A stretch of DNA of 61,701 nucleotides from Verrucomicrobia bacterium UBA1200 (GTDB lineage: Bacteria > Verrucomicrobiota > Kiritimatiellia > RFP12 > UBA1067). The stretch covers positions 10,623-72,323 of the forward strand of contig DBXY01000034.1 in NCBI GenBank assembly GCA_002309765.1, written 5' to 3'. A model generated the notes under the pieces. That model worked only from the letters and a program-made list of their open reading frames with translations, was not told the DNA's origin and did not search any database. The first letter of the stretch is position 1. Each line of letters begins with the position of its first letter. Below, piece by piece: positions 7,638-16,230 of the stretch. The translations under genes were made by a program, and so were the position numbers.

Positions 7638-8927
7638 ATGGGTGACACTTACACCGAAACCACCACCACTTCATGGATGAGCCGACTGGGCGACTCGTTT
7701 AAGGGCGTCTTGGTTGGCATCGTGCTTTTTATCGCCGGTTTCCCGGTGCTGTTTTGGAACGAGGGGCGTTCGGTTAAGCGCATAAACTCCTTGAAACAAG
7801 GCGCGGACGAGGTGCAGACCGTGGCCAGCGACCGGATATCCGCCGAAATGGACGGAAAACTTATCCACACCACCGGGCACACCGCGGTTTCCGGCAGCCT
7901 TTCGGACGAAAAATTCGGGGTCACCGCCGAGAAGGCGTTGCGGCTGAACCGCAGGGTCGAGATGTACCAATGGCGGGAGTCGATCCGCAAGCACACCGAG
8001 AAAAAAATGGGCGGCAAGACGGAAACCACCACTACTTACGATTACGACAAAGGGTGGTCTTCATCTTATTCCGATTCTACCCAGTTCAAGTATCCGGCCG
8101 GCCACGAAAACCCGCCGCTTACCGAAACCGAAAAGGAATGGATGGCCAAAGACGTCTCCCTCGGCCTGATTAAACTCACCCCCAACCAAATCGCCACCGC
8201 CGGGCGCGATCAACCGGTGCAGTTCGATGCCAATTCGCCCTTGCCGCAGGGGTTGGAGGCCAATTACGTCCGTACCCAGAACGGTTTCTACCGCGTCTAC
8301 GCTTTAGAAACAGCCAAACCGGCCAGCGCCAAAGCGACGCCCTCGCTGGCAGCGGCAGTCAGCGCCGCCACCAACCAGAATGTAGCCGCCAACGCCGCAG
8401 CTCCGGCCGCCACCGGCGTACCGGCCACCCCGCAAATCGGCGATCTGCGCATCACCTTCACCTACCGGCCCGAAACCGACCTCAGTCTGGTGGGCCAGCA
8501 GCAGAGCGGTTCCATCGTCCCCTACACCACCAAAAACGGCGGCACGATTATGCTGCAATCCGATGGCATCAAGGCGGCCGGCGAGATGTTCCAGTCCGCC
8601 CAAGACGCGAACAAGATGATGACTTGGCTGTTGCGATTGGCCGGTTTCCTGTTAATGTTCTTTGGACTGAAGATGTTCTTCGGACCGTTAAGCACGCTGA
8701 CCGACGTGGTGCCCTTCATCGGCAAAATCGTTTCGGTCGGTTTCGGGATCGTAAGCTTCCTGATCGCGATGATCTGTTCGCTGTTTACCATCGGCATCGC
8801 GTGGATTTTCTATCGCCCGCTGATCGGCATTCCGTTTATCGTGGTGGCGGTGGCGCTCACCTGGATGCTTCGCAAACGGGTTAACGCGGCCAAATCGCAA
8901 ACCGCAGTAACCGCTCCGGCGGCTTAA
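7638..8927 (+). CDS. TMEM43-family membrane protein
   Basis: A 429-residue integral membrane protein of the TMEM43 (LUMA) family, which is found in animals and scattered bacteria and has no settled bacterial function. Visible features: an N-terminal membrane segment (about 22-42) ending in FPVLFWNEGRSV, the family hallmark region; a large extracytoplasmic part with conserved RRVEMYQWRES; an Ala/Pro-rich low-complexity stretch (about 222-265); the IGDLRITFTYRP motif; and three or four C-terminal membrane segments from about 330 to 415. It starts 55 bases after the tRNA and is followed after 11 bases by a small membrane protein gene, probably in the same transcript. Confidence 0.85.
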   Translation: MGDTYTETTTTSWMSRLGDSFKGVLVGIVLFIAGFPVLFWNEGRSVKRINSLKQGADEVQTVASDRISAEMDGKLIHTTGHTAVSGSLSDEKFGVTAEKALRLNRRVEMYQWRESIRKHTEKKMGGKTETTTTYDYDKGWSSSYSDSTQFKYPAGHENPPLTETEKEWMAKDVSLGLIKLTPNQIATAGRDQPVQFDANSPLPQGLEANYVRTQNGFYRVYALETAKPASAKATPSLAAAVSAATNQNVAANAAAPAATGVPATPQIGDLRITFTYRPETDLSLVGQQQSGSIVPYTTKNGGTIMLQSDGIKAAGEMFQSAQDANKMMTWLLRLAGFLLMFFGLKMFFGPLSTLTDVVPFIGKIVSVGFGIVSFLIAMICSLFTIGIAWIFYRPLIGIPFIVVAVALTWMLRKRVNAAKSQTAVTAPAA

Positions 8928-8938
8928 GGAGAACGACC

Positions 8939-9481
8939 ATGTCACTATCAGTCTGGTGTTTTCTGTTGGGGGGGCTAATATTGGCGGAAGGTGTTTCCGG
9001 CCTTGTCGCACCCCAAACCATGACCAAACTGTTCCGCGCTTTCCCGCGCAACGTCTGGGCGGGATGGATTCTGTGCGCAATCGCCTGGATATGGTCGGGT
9101 TACGCGATTAACTCGATGGGGCTTGATTTCCTCGTCCGATTCCGCACCGCAATCACCGTACTTTCGGTAGTGTGCATCTTCCTCACCTGCTGGTGGCTCG
9201 ACAACCTGCTGTCCTGCCGGGCCTGGGGCGGCATCCTCTGCCTGTTCCCTTACGAACTGCTCCATGTGGCGCGCGTACACATGTCGCCCTGGCGGTTGGT
9301 GGTGGTCTCCTTAACGTATGTGTTGATCGTGTGGGGAATGACGCTGATTCTATACCCTTGGAAAATGCGCGACTTTATAACCTGGACCACGGCAACCCCG
9401 CTCCGTTTGCGGGCGGTCTCCGTCATCAAGGTGTTGGTCGGGGCAACTGTCGCCGTGTTGGGCGCAACCGTTTTAGCATAG
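8939..9481 (+). CDS. Small polytopic membrane protein, unknown function
   Basis: A 180-residue hydrophobic protein with five or six predicted membrane segments (for example LSVWCFLLGGLILAEGVSG, VLSVVCIFLTCWWLDNLL and VVSLTYVLIVWGMTLILY). I recognise no family motif. AAGGAG lies just before ATG 8939. It lies 11 bases after the TMEM43 gene and 9 bases before the HIT gene, so the three are likely cotranscribed up to the hairpin at 9902. Confidence 0.7.
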   Translation: MSLSVWCFLLGGLILAEGVSGLVAPQTMTKLFRAFPRNVWAGWILCAIAWIWSGYAINSMGLDFLVRFRTAITVLSVVCIFLTCWWLDNLLSCRAWGGILCLFPYELLHVARVHMSPWRLVVVSLTYVLIVWGMTLILYPWKMRDFITWTTATPLRLRAVSVIKVLVGATVAVLGATVLA

Positions 9482-9490
9482 GGAAAAACC

Positions 9491-9895
9491 ATGGAATGCA
9501 TCTTCTGCAAAATCATCAAAGGCGAAATCCCCTCCTCCAAAATCTTTGAGGACGACCACGTGGTGGCGTTCCTTGACATCGGGCCGTGCGAAAAAGGCCA
9601 CACGCTGGTGGTGCCCAAATGCCATGCGGCACGCATTACCGACCTGCCGGCCGAAGAACTGCTCCCGGCCATGGAGGCGGTCCGTCGGGTCGCAAAACTG
9701 CTTTGCGACCGGCTCGGATGCGACGGCTTCAACGTGCTGCAAAACAACGGCGAATGCGCCGGGCAGACCGTGCCGCACGTGCACTTCCACGTGGTGCCGC
9801 GCTGGAACGGACGCGGCAAGCCCACTTGGAAAGAGGGCAAATACGACTCGCCGGAGGAAATGGCGGCCATCCACGCCAAACTGGTTAACGGATAA
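9491..9895 (+). CDS. HIT-family nucleotide hydrolase
   Basis: Histidine-triad proteins hydrolyse nucleoside phosphoramidates or dinucleoside polyphosphates in the cytoplasm. The 134-residue product has the full HIT fold: N-terminal CIFCKIIKGEIPSSKIFED with a likely zinc-binding CxxC, KGHTLVVPK, and the active-site triad HVHFHVVPRW (HxHxH) near residue 97. Length and layout fit the bacterial HinT group closely. It is the last gene before a strong plus-strand terminator. Confidence 0.93.
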   Translation: MECIFCKIIKGEIPSSKIFEDDHVVAFLDIGPCEKGHTLVVPKCHAARITDLPAEELLPAMEAVRRVAKLLCDRLGCDGFNVLQNNGECAGQTVPHVHFHVVPRWNGRGKPTWKEGKYDSPEEMAAIHAKLVNG

Positions 9896-9901
9896 GAATC
9901 T

Positions 9902-9933
9902 GGGGATCGGGCGCCCGATCCCCCTTTACTTTT
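9902..9933 (+). terminator. Rho-independent terminator after the HIT gene
   Basis: A perfect 22-base palindrome (9902-9923; GGGGATCGGGC with its complement) is followed by CTTTACTTTT. It separates the TMEM43/HIT unit from the J-domain gene. Confidence 0.75.
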
Positions 9934-9950
9934 AATCCGGATACGCTTAG

Positions 9951-10886
9951 ATGAATTGGCAAGGCAAAGTGATCGGCGGCAGTTTGGGGTCTTTCTTCGG
10001 CCCGATCGGCACCCTAGCCGGCGCGGCGGCGGGACATTTCTTTGTTGACCGCAGGCGCCAGCAGGAGGAGCTGAAATTCCGCCGTCGGGTGCTGGCCCTG
10101 CTCTCCGGAGCGCTCTACCAACTGGCGGTAGCCGACGGCGCCTTCAGCGCCGCCGAGGAACGCGCGGTCAACGCCGTGCTGACCGACGCCAACGAACAAC
10201 TGGGGCGTTGCATGGCGGCTTCTTCGCTCCCGATGCTGATGGATCAGTCGCGCACCATCCAAAACCCGCTCGGTTCGCTGATTTTGGAAACCCGCGGCCA
10301 TCCCCAGCTGTCACCCCGGGTGCTGCTCTGGCTACTGCGGGTCGCGGCGGTTGACGGCGACGCCACCGAACCCGAATTGCGCATTCTCCAAGACAGTGCG
10401 GCGCAACTGGTTCTGCCCTCCGACTTGGTGGAGTTCTTTTTCCGGCTCTATCTGCCGGTGCGCGCTGGCGATTCCGCCGCCGCCCGGTTAGCGGCCTGCA
10501 AAACCCTCGGGGTTACCAGCCAAGCCTCGGCGGAGGAAATCAAAAAGGCTTTCCGCGAGTTGAGCATGAAGTATCACCCCGACCGCCACGCCGGTCTGCC
10601 GGAGGAAATCCGCGCCCTGACCGCCGAAAAATTCCAGGCGGTGGCTGCCGCCTATGAGACGCTGAAACGGGAAAGCCAGACGCCGGAAGACCGCTGGAGC
10701 CGCCATCCGGCAAACGGGGGGCTGTTCCGCGCCAAAGCCAACGAAGCGGTGGTCTGTTTCTGCTGCGGCCGCCAAATCCGGCTCTCCGACCGGTTTGACC
10801 CGATCCAGTCGCGTTGCCCGATATGTCAGGCGTTTTTGGCCTATAGCCGCGATTTTGCCGAGCATCTGCAACAGCGGCGGGTATGA
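9951..10886 (+). CDS. TerB/DjlA-like co-chaperone with J domain
   Basis: A 311-residue DnaK co-chaperone of the DjlA type. A Gly/Ala-rich N-terminal hydrophobic stretch (SLGSFFGPIGTLAGAAAG) may touch the membrane. A TerB-like helical domain follows (about 38-165; LAVADGAFSAAEERAV and its repeat RVAAVDGDATEPELRIL). The J domain (about 182-245) contains the essential HPD in MKYHPDRH. A C-terminal pair of CxxC motifs (CFCCGRQ and CPIC, with nearby Cys) resembles a zinc ribbon, which is not part of DjlA of enterics. The downstream gene starts 13 bases after the stop. Confidence 0.82.
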   Translation: MNWQGKVIGGSLGSFFGPIGTLAGAAAGHFFVDRRRQQEELKFRRRVLALLSGALYQLAVADGAFSAAEERAVNAVLTDANEQLGRCMAASSLPMLMDQSRTIQNPLGSLILETRGHPQLSPRVLLWLLRVAAVDGDATEPELRILQDSAAQLVLPSDLVEFFFRLYLPVRAGDSAAARLAACKTLGVTSQASAEEIKKAFRELSMKYHPDRHAGLPEEIRALTAEKFQAVAAAYETLKRESQTPEDRWSRHPANGGLFRAKANEAVVCFCCGRQIRLSDRFDPIQSRCPICQAFLAYSRDFAEHLQQRRV

Positions 10887-10899
10887 GAGGAGGTCTGCT

Positions 10900-11838
10900 T
10901 TGAATTTCAAAAAAATGACCGTGTTCCAAGAATCCGCGATTCCCTACTTCACCATTCGCGAAGAGCATATCCGGCGGTTGCGCGGAATCTACCCCGGTAA
11001 AATTGTGGCTTGGTGCCGCAATATTGACGAATTTCTGCGCGAGTTGCCCGATTCCGAGGTGGCCCTGACTTGGGAATTCCGTCAAGAGTGGTTCGACCAC
11101 GCCCCGGCGTTGCGGCGGATCGCCACCCCGGCCGCGGGACGCGACTTCTTCCCGATTGTTCCTCCGCCCGCCGTTGCGGTGCGGCACGGCACTTTCCACG
11201 GCCCGCTGATGGGCGAGACCCTTTTGGGCATGATGCTGGCGTTCAACCGCGGTATCCTCTCCGCCCATCGTTACCAGCTGGAAAACCGGCTCTGGCCGCG
11301 CGCGGAACTGGACTCCTCGCGGCTGATCTACGGAACCCATGCGGTAATCCTCGGTTTCGGGGCGATCGGTCAAACTTTCGGGCGCATGCTTAAGCCGTTC
11401 GGCATCCGGATTACCGGGGTGAAACGCAAACCCATGCCCACCGCGCCGGACTGGTTCACCGCCGGCGACCGGGTGCTTACCGCCGACCGGCTCGACGAAG
11501 CGTTGCCTGAAGCCGACCACCTGATTGTGATTTTGCCCAACGATACCGGCACCGACCGGATTGTGAACGCCGACCGGATTGCCCGCCTGCCCCGTCACGC
11601 GGTGATTTACAACCTTGGCCGCGGAAACAGCATTGACGAAGCCGCGCTGGCGGAGGCGTTGCAGACCGGACGCATCCGCGGCGCGTGTCTGGACGTATTC
11701 GCTCAAGAACCGCTGACCGCCGCGTCGCCGCTGGCGAAGAACCTGCCGGGGCTGTTCCGGATGCCCCACGCCTCGGCGTTCAGCTACGTTTACATGGACC
11801 GATTCATCGATGAGGTGGTGCAATGGCTGAAGGATTAA
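10900..11838 (+). CDS. D-isomer-specific 2-hydroxyacid dehydrogenase
   Basis: NAD-dependent oxidoreductase acting on 2-keto/2-hydroxy acids; substrate unknown. The NAD-binding half has VILGFGAIGQTFGRML (GxGxxG). The catalytic Arg, Glu and His are visible in YNLGRGNSID, DVFAQEPL and MPHASAFS. TTG at 10900 is chosen as start because AGGAGG (10888-10893) stands six bases before it; an upstream in-frame start would overlap the previous gene, and ATG at 10915 is the next option. This gives 312 residues, normal for the family. Its last 16 bases overlap tsaE. Confidence 0.85.
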   Translation: MNFKKMTVFQESAIPYFTIREEHIRRLRGIYPGKIVAWCRNIDEFLRELPDSEVALTWEFRQEWFDHAPALRRIATPAAGRDFFPIVPPPAVAVRHGTFHGPLMGETLLGMMLAFNRGILSAHRYQLENRLWPRAELDSSRLIYGTHAVILGFGAIGQTFGRMLKPFGIRITGVKRKPMPTAPDWFTAGDRVLTADRLDEALPEADHLIVILPNDTGTDRIVNADRIARLPRHAVIYNLGRGNSIDEAALAEALQTGRIRGACLDVFAQEPLTAASPLAKNLPGLFRMPHASAFSYVYMDRFIDEVVQWLKD

Positions 11839-12269
11839 CCAAAGAAATCACGGTGCATTCGGTAGAGGACACCTGGGCTTTGGCGGCCAAAATCGCGGCC
11901 AAGCTCAAACCGGGCATGGTGCTGGCGCTGCAAGGCGACCTGGGAGCCGGGAAAACCACCTTTATGCAGGGTTTGGGCTACGCGCTCGGGGTGCGCCGCC
12001 CCATCACCAGCCCCACCTTCACCCTCTCGATGGAATACCCAACGGAGCGCTTCTTGCTGGTGCATTTCGACCTGTACCGTCTGACCGGCCCTGGCGACTT
12101 GCTCAATATCGGTTACTTTGAGTATCTGGAGGAAGGAGCGGTGGTGGCGTTGGAATGGCCGGAACGGGCGGGCGAGCTTCTGCCCCGCGACGCGGTCCGG
12201 CTGACTTTCAGATTGACCGGCGAAGAGTCCACCCGAAAAATCCGGATTGAGGGTTTGTCTTTGGAGTAA
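11823..12269 (+). CDS. tsaE: tRNA threonylcarbamoyladenosine biosynthesis ATPase TsaE
   Basis: TsaE (YjeE) is the ATPase of the TsaBDE complex that makes t6A37 in ANN-decoding tRNAs. The 148-residue product shows the Walker A motif GDLGAGKTTF, the family signature ITSPTFTLSMEY, HFDLYRL and VALEWPERAGELLP. Length is typical. Its start lies inside the end of the dehydrogenase gene, and RNase D follows after 24 bases. TsaB and TsaD are not in the window. Confidence 0.94.
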   Translation: MAEGLTKEITVHSVEDTWALAAKIAAKLKPGMVLALQGDLGAGKTTFMQGLGYALGVRRPITSPTFTLSMEYPTERFLLVHFDLYRLTGPGDLLNIGYFEYLEEGAVVALEWPERAGELLPRDAVRLTFRLTGEESTRKIRIEGLSLE

Positions 12270-12293
12270 CCGGCGAACGGAGGATGGCCAAGC

Positions 12294-13385
12294 ATGACGG
12301 CGCCAATTCTAGTTACCTCAGCGGCTGAACTGGACAAAATTTGCGACCGGCTGGTTCTGGAACCGATGGTTGCGGTGGATACGGAATTCCTGTGGGAACG
12401 CACCTACTACCCGATTCTAGGCTTGGTGCAGGTGGCTGACGCCAAGGGTAACTGTTGGTTGATCGACCCGGTGGCCATCGGCGATATCCGCGCTTTCGGC
12501 AAGGTGGTTGCCGCCCCCGGCGTGGTAAAGATCCTGCATGACGCGCCGCAGGACCTGAATATCATCCACTACGCCACCGGTGCTTTCCCCAAGACGGTAT
12601 TCGACACCCGCCGCGCCGCCGGATTCGCCGGACTGTCCGGGGTTTGCTCGCTAAAGTTTCTGGCGGAAACACTGCTGGGCGTGACGCTTGAAAAATCCGA
12701 AACGCGGTCGAACTGGACCAAACGTCCCCTGACCGACAAACAGCTGGAATACGCCGCCGATGACGTTATCTACCTGCCGGAAATTATGGAACGGTTGACC
12801 GGTTTGTGCAAAAACGATGAAGTCCGCGCCTGGCTGGCGGAGGAGATGAAAACCCTCGACAACGAATCCATCTATCAGGAGCGCCCGGTTTCCGAAGCCG
12901 TGTACAAGGTTAAGGGCCGGTCCCATCTGGAGCCTTGCCAATTCTCGGTCCTGGCGCAACTCGCGGCTTGGCGCGAAAAAGCGGCGCGGGAACGGAACCT
13001 GCCTCGCGGCTTCATCATACCCGATGCCACACTGCTGGAGGCGGCCGCGAAACCGCCCAAAAACGCAGCCGAACTGTTGGCGATTAACGGAATGCCGCGC
13101 CACTTTGCCGCGCATCGGAGCCGTGAGATTCTGGCGGCGATCCGCGCCGGATTGGAAAATCCGATGCCGCCCCCGGAACGCAAAAACAATCCGCCATATC
13201 AGGAAATAAAACGAAAGGCGGACGCGATACTGGCCAAAATCGCCCAGCGTAGCAAGGAATACGGGATCGACCCGCAGGTGGTGGCGGCACGCCACGACGT
13301 GGAGGACTGGGTAAACGCCACTCCGGAAGAGCGATCGCGCAGCATCCTCGAAACCACCTGGCGGAAAAAACTGATGAACGGTTAA
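12294..13385 (+). CDS. rnd: Ribonuclease D
   Basis: 3'-5' exoribonuclease used in stable RNA maturation. The 363-residue protein carries the DEDD nuclease domain: Exo I in VAVDTEFLWERTYYP, Exo II around LHDAPQDLNII, and Exo III LEYAADDVIYLPEI with the Tyr-x3-Asp form. An HRDC-type helical domain follows from about residue 215 (LAAWREKAARERNLPRGF). Length is close to enterobacterial RNase D. The stop overlaps the prfA stop by two bases (TTAA), so the genes are tightly convergent. Confidence 0.92.
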   Translation: MTAPILVTSAAELDKICDRLVLEPMVAVDTEFLWERTYYPILGLVQVADAKGNCWLIDPVAIGDIRAFGKVVAAPGVVKILHDAPQDLNIIHYATGAFPKTVFDTRRAAGFAGLSGVCSLKFLAETLLGVTLEKSETRSNWTKRPLTDKQLEYAADDVIYLPEIMERLTGLCKNDEVRAWLAEEMKTLDNESIYQERPVSEAVYKVKGRSHLEPCQFSVLAQLAAWREKAARERNLPRGFIIPDATLLEAAAKPPKNAAELLAINGMPRHFAAHRSREILAAIRAGLENPMPPPERKNNPPYQEIKRKADAILAKIAQRSKEYGIDPQVVAARHDVEDWVNATPEERSRSILETTWRKKLMNG

Positions 13386-14464
13386 CCCAACTGGTTCTGG
13401 ATGCGCTGGTCCAAATCGTAAGTGTGGAGCGCGTCCAACAACGGGTCAAGCTCACCCTCCACAATCCGGTCGAGACTGTAAAGCGTCAAATTGATGCGGT
13501 GGTCCGACAACCGGTTCTGCGGGAAATTGTAAGTGCGGATGCGCTGCGAACGGTCGCCGGAGCCGCGCAGGGTCAACCGGTTCTGCCCAAGTTCCGCCTC
13601 TTCCTTTTGGCGGCGCTGGTCCAAAATGCGCGACTTCAACACCGCCATCGCCTTTTCCTTGTTGCGGTGCTGCGAACGTTCGTCCTGGCACTGCGCCACC
13701 AAACCGGTCGGCAGGTGCGTGATGCGGATGGCGGAATAAGTGGTGTTAACCCCCTGCCCGCCGTGACCGCCGGCGCAGAAAATGTCGATCCGGAGTTCGC
13801 TCTCCGGTATCACGATATCGTCATCCTCATCCGCCTCCGGGAACACCACCACCGTGGCCGCCGAAGTGTGGATGCGCCCCTGCGCCTCGGTTTCCGGGAC
13901 CCGCTGGACGCGGTGGCCGCCGCTCTCGAACTTGAACGCCCCGTAAGCGCCATCGCCCACCACCGTGAACACGATCTCCTTGTACCCGCCCAATTCGGTG
14001 CCGTTGGAGTCCATCACATTGACTTTCCAGCCGCGGGAATCACAATAGCGGGAATACATTCGGAACAACAGCGCGGCAAACAACGCCGCCTCTTCGCCAC
14101 CGGTTCCGGCCCGAATCTCAAACATGGCGTTCCGCGCGTCCGCCGGTTCCGGCGGCAGCAATCCGGACAGCACCGCCCGCTCGGCGTCGGGAAGCTCCGC
14201 CTCCAGCCGCGCGATCTCCTCCTGGGCCAAGGCGGCCATCTCGGGATCTTCCGCCGAATCGGCCAACAGCTGGCGGTTGCCCTCCAAATCGTCCATGACC
14301 TTAAAATAGACATGGGCGGCGTGCTCAAGCTTCTTCAAAGCGGAATGCTCGCGCACCTTTTGGCGGTACAGCTTGGGTTCGCCAAGCACCGCAGGATCCG
14401 ACAACGCGTCTTCCGACGCCTGAACTTTGTCGAGAACCCGCTGGATTTGGGCTTTGTCAATCAT
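13382..14464 (-). CDS. prfA: Peptide chain release factor 1
   Basis: RF1 recognises UAA and UAG stop codons and triggers peptide release. The product from ATG 14464 has 360 residues, typical for RF1. Seen: the acidic EIRAGTGGEEAALFA, the codon-reading PxT motif as PET in RVQRVPETEAQGRIHTSA, and the catalytic GGQ in GHGGQGVNTTYSA, where Gly replaces the common His after GGQ. THLPTGL and CQDERSQHRNKEKAM follow. ATG 14464 is preferred to TTG 14488. A terminator-like hairpin directly upstream and a TATAAT at 14503-14508 on this strand suggest expression partly separate from rpmE. Confidence 0.96.
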   Translation of the reverse strand: MIDKAQIQRVLDKVQASEDALSDPAVLGEPKLYRQKVREHSALKKLEHAAHVYFKVMDDLEGNRQLLADSAEDPEMAALAQEEIARLEAELPDAERAVLSGLLPPEPADARNAMFEIRAGTGGEEAALFAALLFRMYSRYCDSRGWKVNVMDSNGTELGGYKEIVFTVVGDGAYGAFKFESGGHRVQRVPETEAQGRIHTSAATVVVFPEADEDDDIVIPESELRIDIFCAGGHGGQGVNTTYSAIRITHLPTGLVAQCQDERSQHRNKEKAMAVLKSRILDQRRQKEEAELGQNRLTLRGSGDRSQRIRTYNFPQNRLSDHRINLTLYSLDRIVEGELDPLLDALHTYDLDQRIQNQLG

Positions 14465-14469
14465 GGCAT

Positions 14470-14520
14470 AAAAAAACGGGCGGGGCAAACCCAGTTGTCT
14501 GGATTATACCCTGACCCGTT
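14470..14520 (-). terminator. Probable terminator or attenuator between rpmE and prfA
   Basis: On the minus strand AACGGG and a nearby GGG pair with CCC and CCCGTT around a loop of about 27 bases, followed by seven Ts. It ends 5 bases before the prfA start codon, so it may terminate rpmE or attenuate prfA. Confidence 0.45.
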
Positions 14521-14535
14521 GAATGTAGAGGAAGT

Positions 14536-14745
14536 TTAGGCCTTCTTCGCCTTGTTGTAACGGCGGAGGAACGCGTCAACGCGGCCTTCCGTGTCCAACA
14601 TGGTCTTCTTGCCCGTAAAGTACGGATGGCACGCGGAACAGGTGTTCACGTTCATCGTCTTGCGGGTGGAGCGGGTCTTAATCACGTTGCCGCAAGCGCA
14701 GGTGATCGTGGCCTCTTCGTAAGTCGGATGAATATCGTTTTTCAT
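14536..14745 (-). CDS. rpmE: 50S ribosomal protein L31 (zinc-binding type)
   Basis: 69 residues, full length for L31. Starts MKNDIHPTYEEATITCACGN and carries the zinc ligands CAC and CSAC of the C-plus type, then HPYFTGKKTMLDTEGRVDAF, the family signature. It lies between murF and prfA on the same strand; rpmE next to prfA is a common bacterial order. A weak promoter match (TTGCTT, 18 bases, TATCAT) lies upstream in the gap to murF. Confidence 0.97.
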   Translation of the reverse strand: MKNDIHPTYEEATITCACGNVIKTRSTRKTMNVNTCSACHPYFTGKKTMLDTEGRVDAFLRRYNKAKKA

Positions 14746-14850
14746 AAAAAAGCTCTGCCTTTCGTCAAAGTCAAGTATGATATCCTATTTTACCCCCAAA
14801 AAGCAAGGGCAAAATTGATATTTTTTTGACGCGATTTCGTATCCCGGATT

Positions 14851-16230
14851 TTATGGCAGGAGTTTTTCTAATGCCATCCCGTGGGAACCTTTGAACAATA
14901 CCGCGTCGCCTGACGCTACGGTTTCCATAAGATACGCCTTGGTCGCGCTCCCGGAATCGGGAAAACTCCGAATTTGCGCCGGCGGCAGGCCCGCCGCGAT
15001 GGCGGCCGCCACCATGTGCTCCGCAGATTGTTCGCCCACCGTAATCAGCAAATCCACACCCAGCGACGCGCACATTGCCCCGATTTCGCCGTGGAGTGCC
15101 GCCGACTGGTTGCCCAGCTCCAGCATATCGCCCAACACCGCGATCCGCCGTCCGTCGCAGGGATACCCGGCGAAAGCGGTCAGCGACGCGGCCGTGCTCT
15201 GCGGATTGGCGTTGTAGGCGTCGTTAATGTACGTCACCCCGCCGGAACGGCTTACCGACCAGCGTCCGCCGGGCAGCGAAAACCCTTCCAGCGCGCCGAC
15301 GCAGGCTTCGGGCGCGATTACGCACTGGTGGGCGGCCGCGAATGCCAACAGCAGATCAAGCGCGATATGTTCGCCCGGAATGCCGCTCGCCAATGTCACT
15401 TCCGATCCGTCCCGCGCCGTAATCCGCACCCGGCCTTCCGACAGATTCACCGCCTCGCCGAAATAATCGGCATCTCGCGACTGTAACGACACCGTAACCA
15501 CTTTGGCCTTCACGCGCGCGACAATCGAATCAAACCCGTAAGTCTCCAGCGGCAACACCGCGAAACCGTTTTCCGGCACCATCGCCAGCAACGTGCCTTT
15601 TTCCTCGGCGATCGCCTCCCGGCTGCCGAAATTCTCAATGTGCGCGATTCCGATATTGGTCAAAATCGCGGCATCCGGTTTTAATATCTCGGCCAAGTGC
15701 GCGATCTCGCCCGGATGGTTGGTCCCAGTCTCAAAAACCCCGAACGCATCGTCGTCGGACAAGCGTAGCAGCGAAAGCGGCAGCCCAATCGCATTGTTCA
15801 GGTTTCCCTGCGTGTAACGCACCCGCGCCCCGCCAGCTTTCAATAACGCGGCGGTGAGTTCTTTGGTCGTGGTCTTGCCGGAACTGCCGGTCAGGCCCAC
15901 AATCCGCGCCCGGCTGCGCTGTCGCCAAGCGGCGGCAAGGCGGGTCAATGCCGCCATCGGATCCGCCACCGCCACCAGCGGCAAGTGTTTAAAAGTTCCG
16001 ACCGAATCCCAATCTTCCGCCACCAAAGCCGCCGCCGCGCCTTTTTCAATGGCCTGAACCGCAAAAGCGTGGCCGTCCATCCGTTCGCCGCGCAGCGCGA
16101 CATACAAATCGCCGGGCCGCAGGTTTCGGGTGTCCTGGGTCACTCCCGTACAAAAATCCGGCAGCGGGCCCAACGCCCGGCCACCGGTCCACGCCAACAA
16201 ATCAACCATAGGAATCTGCGGTGTGCTCAT
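14851..16230 (-). CDS. murF: UDP-N-acetylmuramoyl-tripeptide--D-alanyl-D-alanine ligase MurF
   Basis: Adds the D-Ala-D-Ala dipeptide to the UDP-MurNAc-tripeptide in the cytoplasm. The 459-residue protein shows the Mur ligase ATP-binding loop LTGSSGKTTTKELTAALL, the central motif FETGTNHPGEIAHL with the NHPGE typical of MurF, and YINDAYNANPQSTAAS in the C-terminal domain. The start ATG at 16230 overlaps the murE stop by one base (TGATG), so translation is coupled. It is the last gene of the early dcw segment here; mraY, which usually follows, is absent. Confidence 0.96.
   Translation of the reverse strand: MSTPQIPMVDLLAWTGGRALGPLPDFCTGVTQDTRNLRPGDLYVALRGERMDGHAFAVQAIEKGAAAALVAEDWDSVGTFKHLPLVAVADPMAALTRLAAAWRQRSRARIVGLTGSSGKTTTKELTAALLKAGGARVRYTQGNLNNAIGLPLSLLRLSDDDAFGVFETGTNHPGEIAHLAEILKPDAAILTNIGIAHIENFGSREAIAEEKGTLLAMVPENGFAVLPLETYGFDSIVARVKAKVVTVSLQSRDADYFGEAVNLSEGRVRITARDGSEVTLASGIPGEHIALDLLLAFAAAHQCVIAPEACVGALEGFSLPGGRWSVSRSGGVTYINDAYNANPQSTAASLTAFAGYPCDGRRIAVLGDMLELGNQSAALHGEIGAMCASLGVDLLITVGEQSAEHMVAAAIAAGLPPAQIRSFPDSGSATKAYLMETVASGDAVLFKGSHGMALEKLLP

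Noticed and set aside
10795..10899. Upstream extension of the hydroxyacid dehydrogenase to 10795
   Set aside because: Would overlap the J-domain gene by about 90 bases and adds a basic, unrelated N-terminus; TTG 10900 has an ideal AGGAGG.
10540..11823. Open minus-strand frame of 427 codons
   Set aside because: Covers the J-domain and hydroxyacid dehydrogenase genes on the other strand; both of those have clear catalytic motifs and ribosome sites.
13424..14539. Open plus-strand frame of 371 codons opposite prfA
   Set aside because: prfA has GGQ and PxT motifs and normal length; the opposite frame has none.
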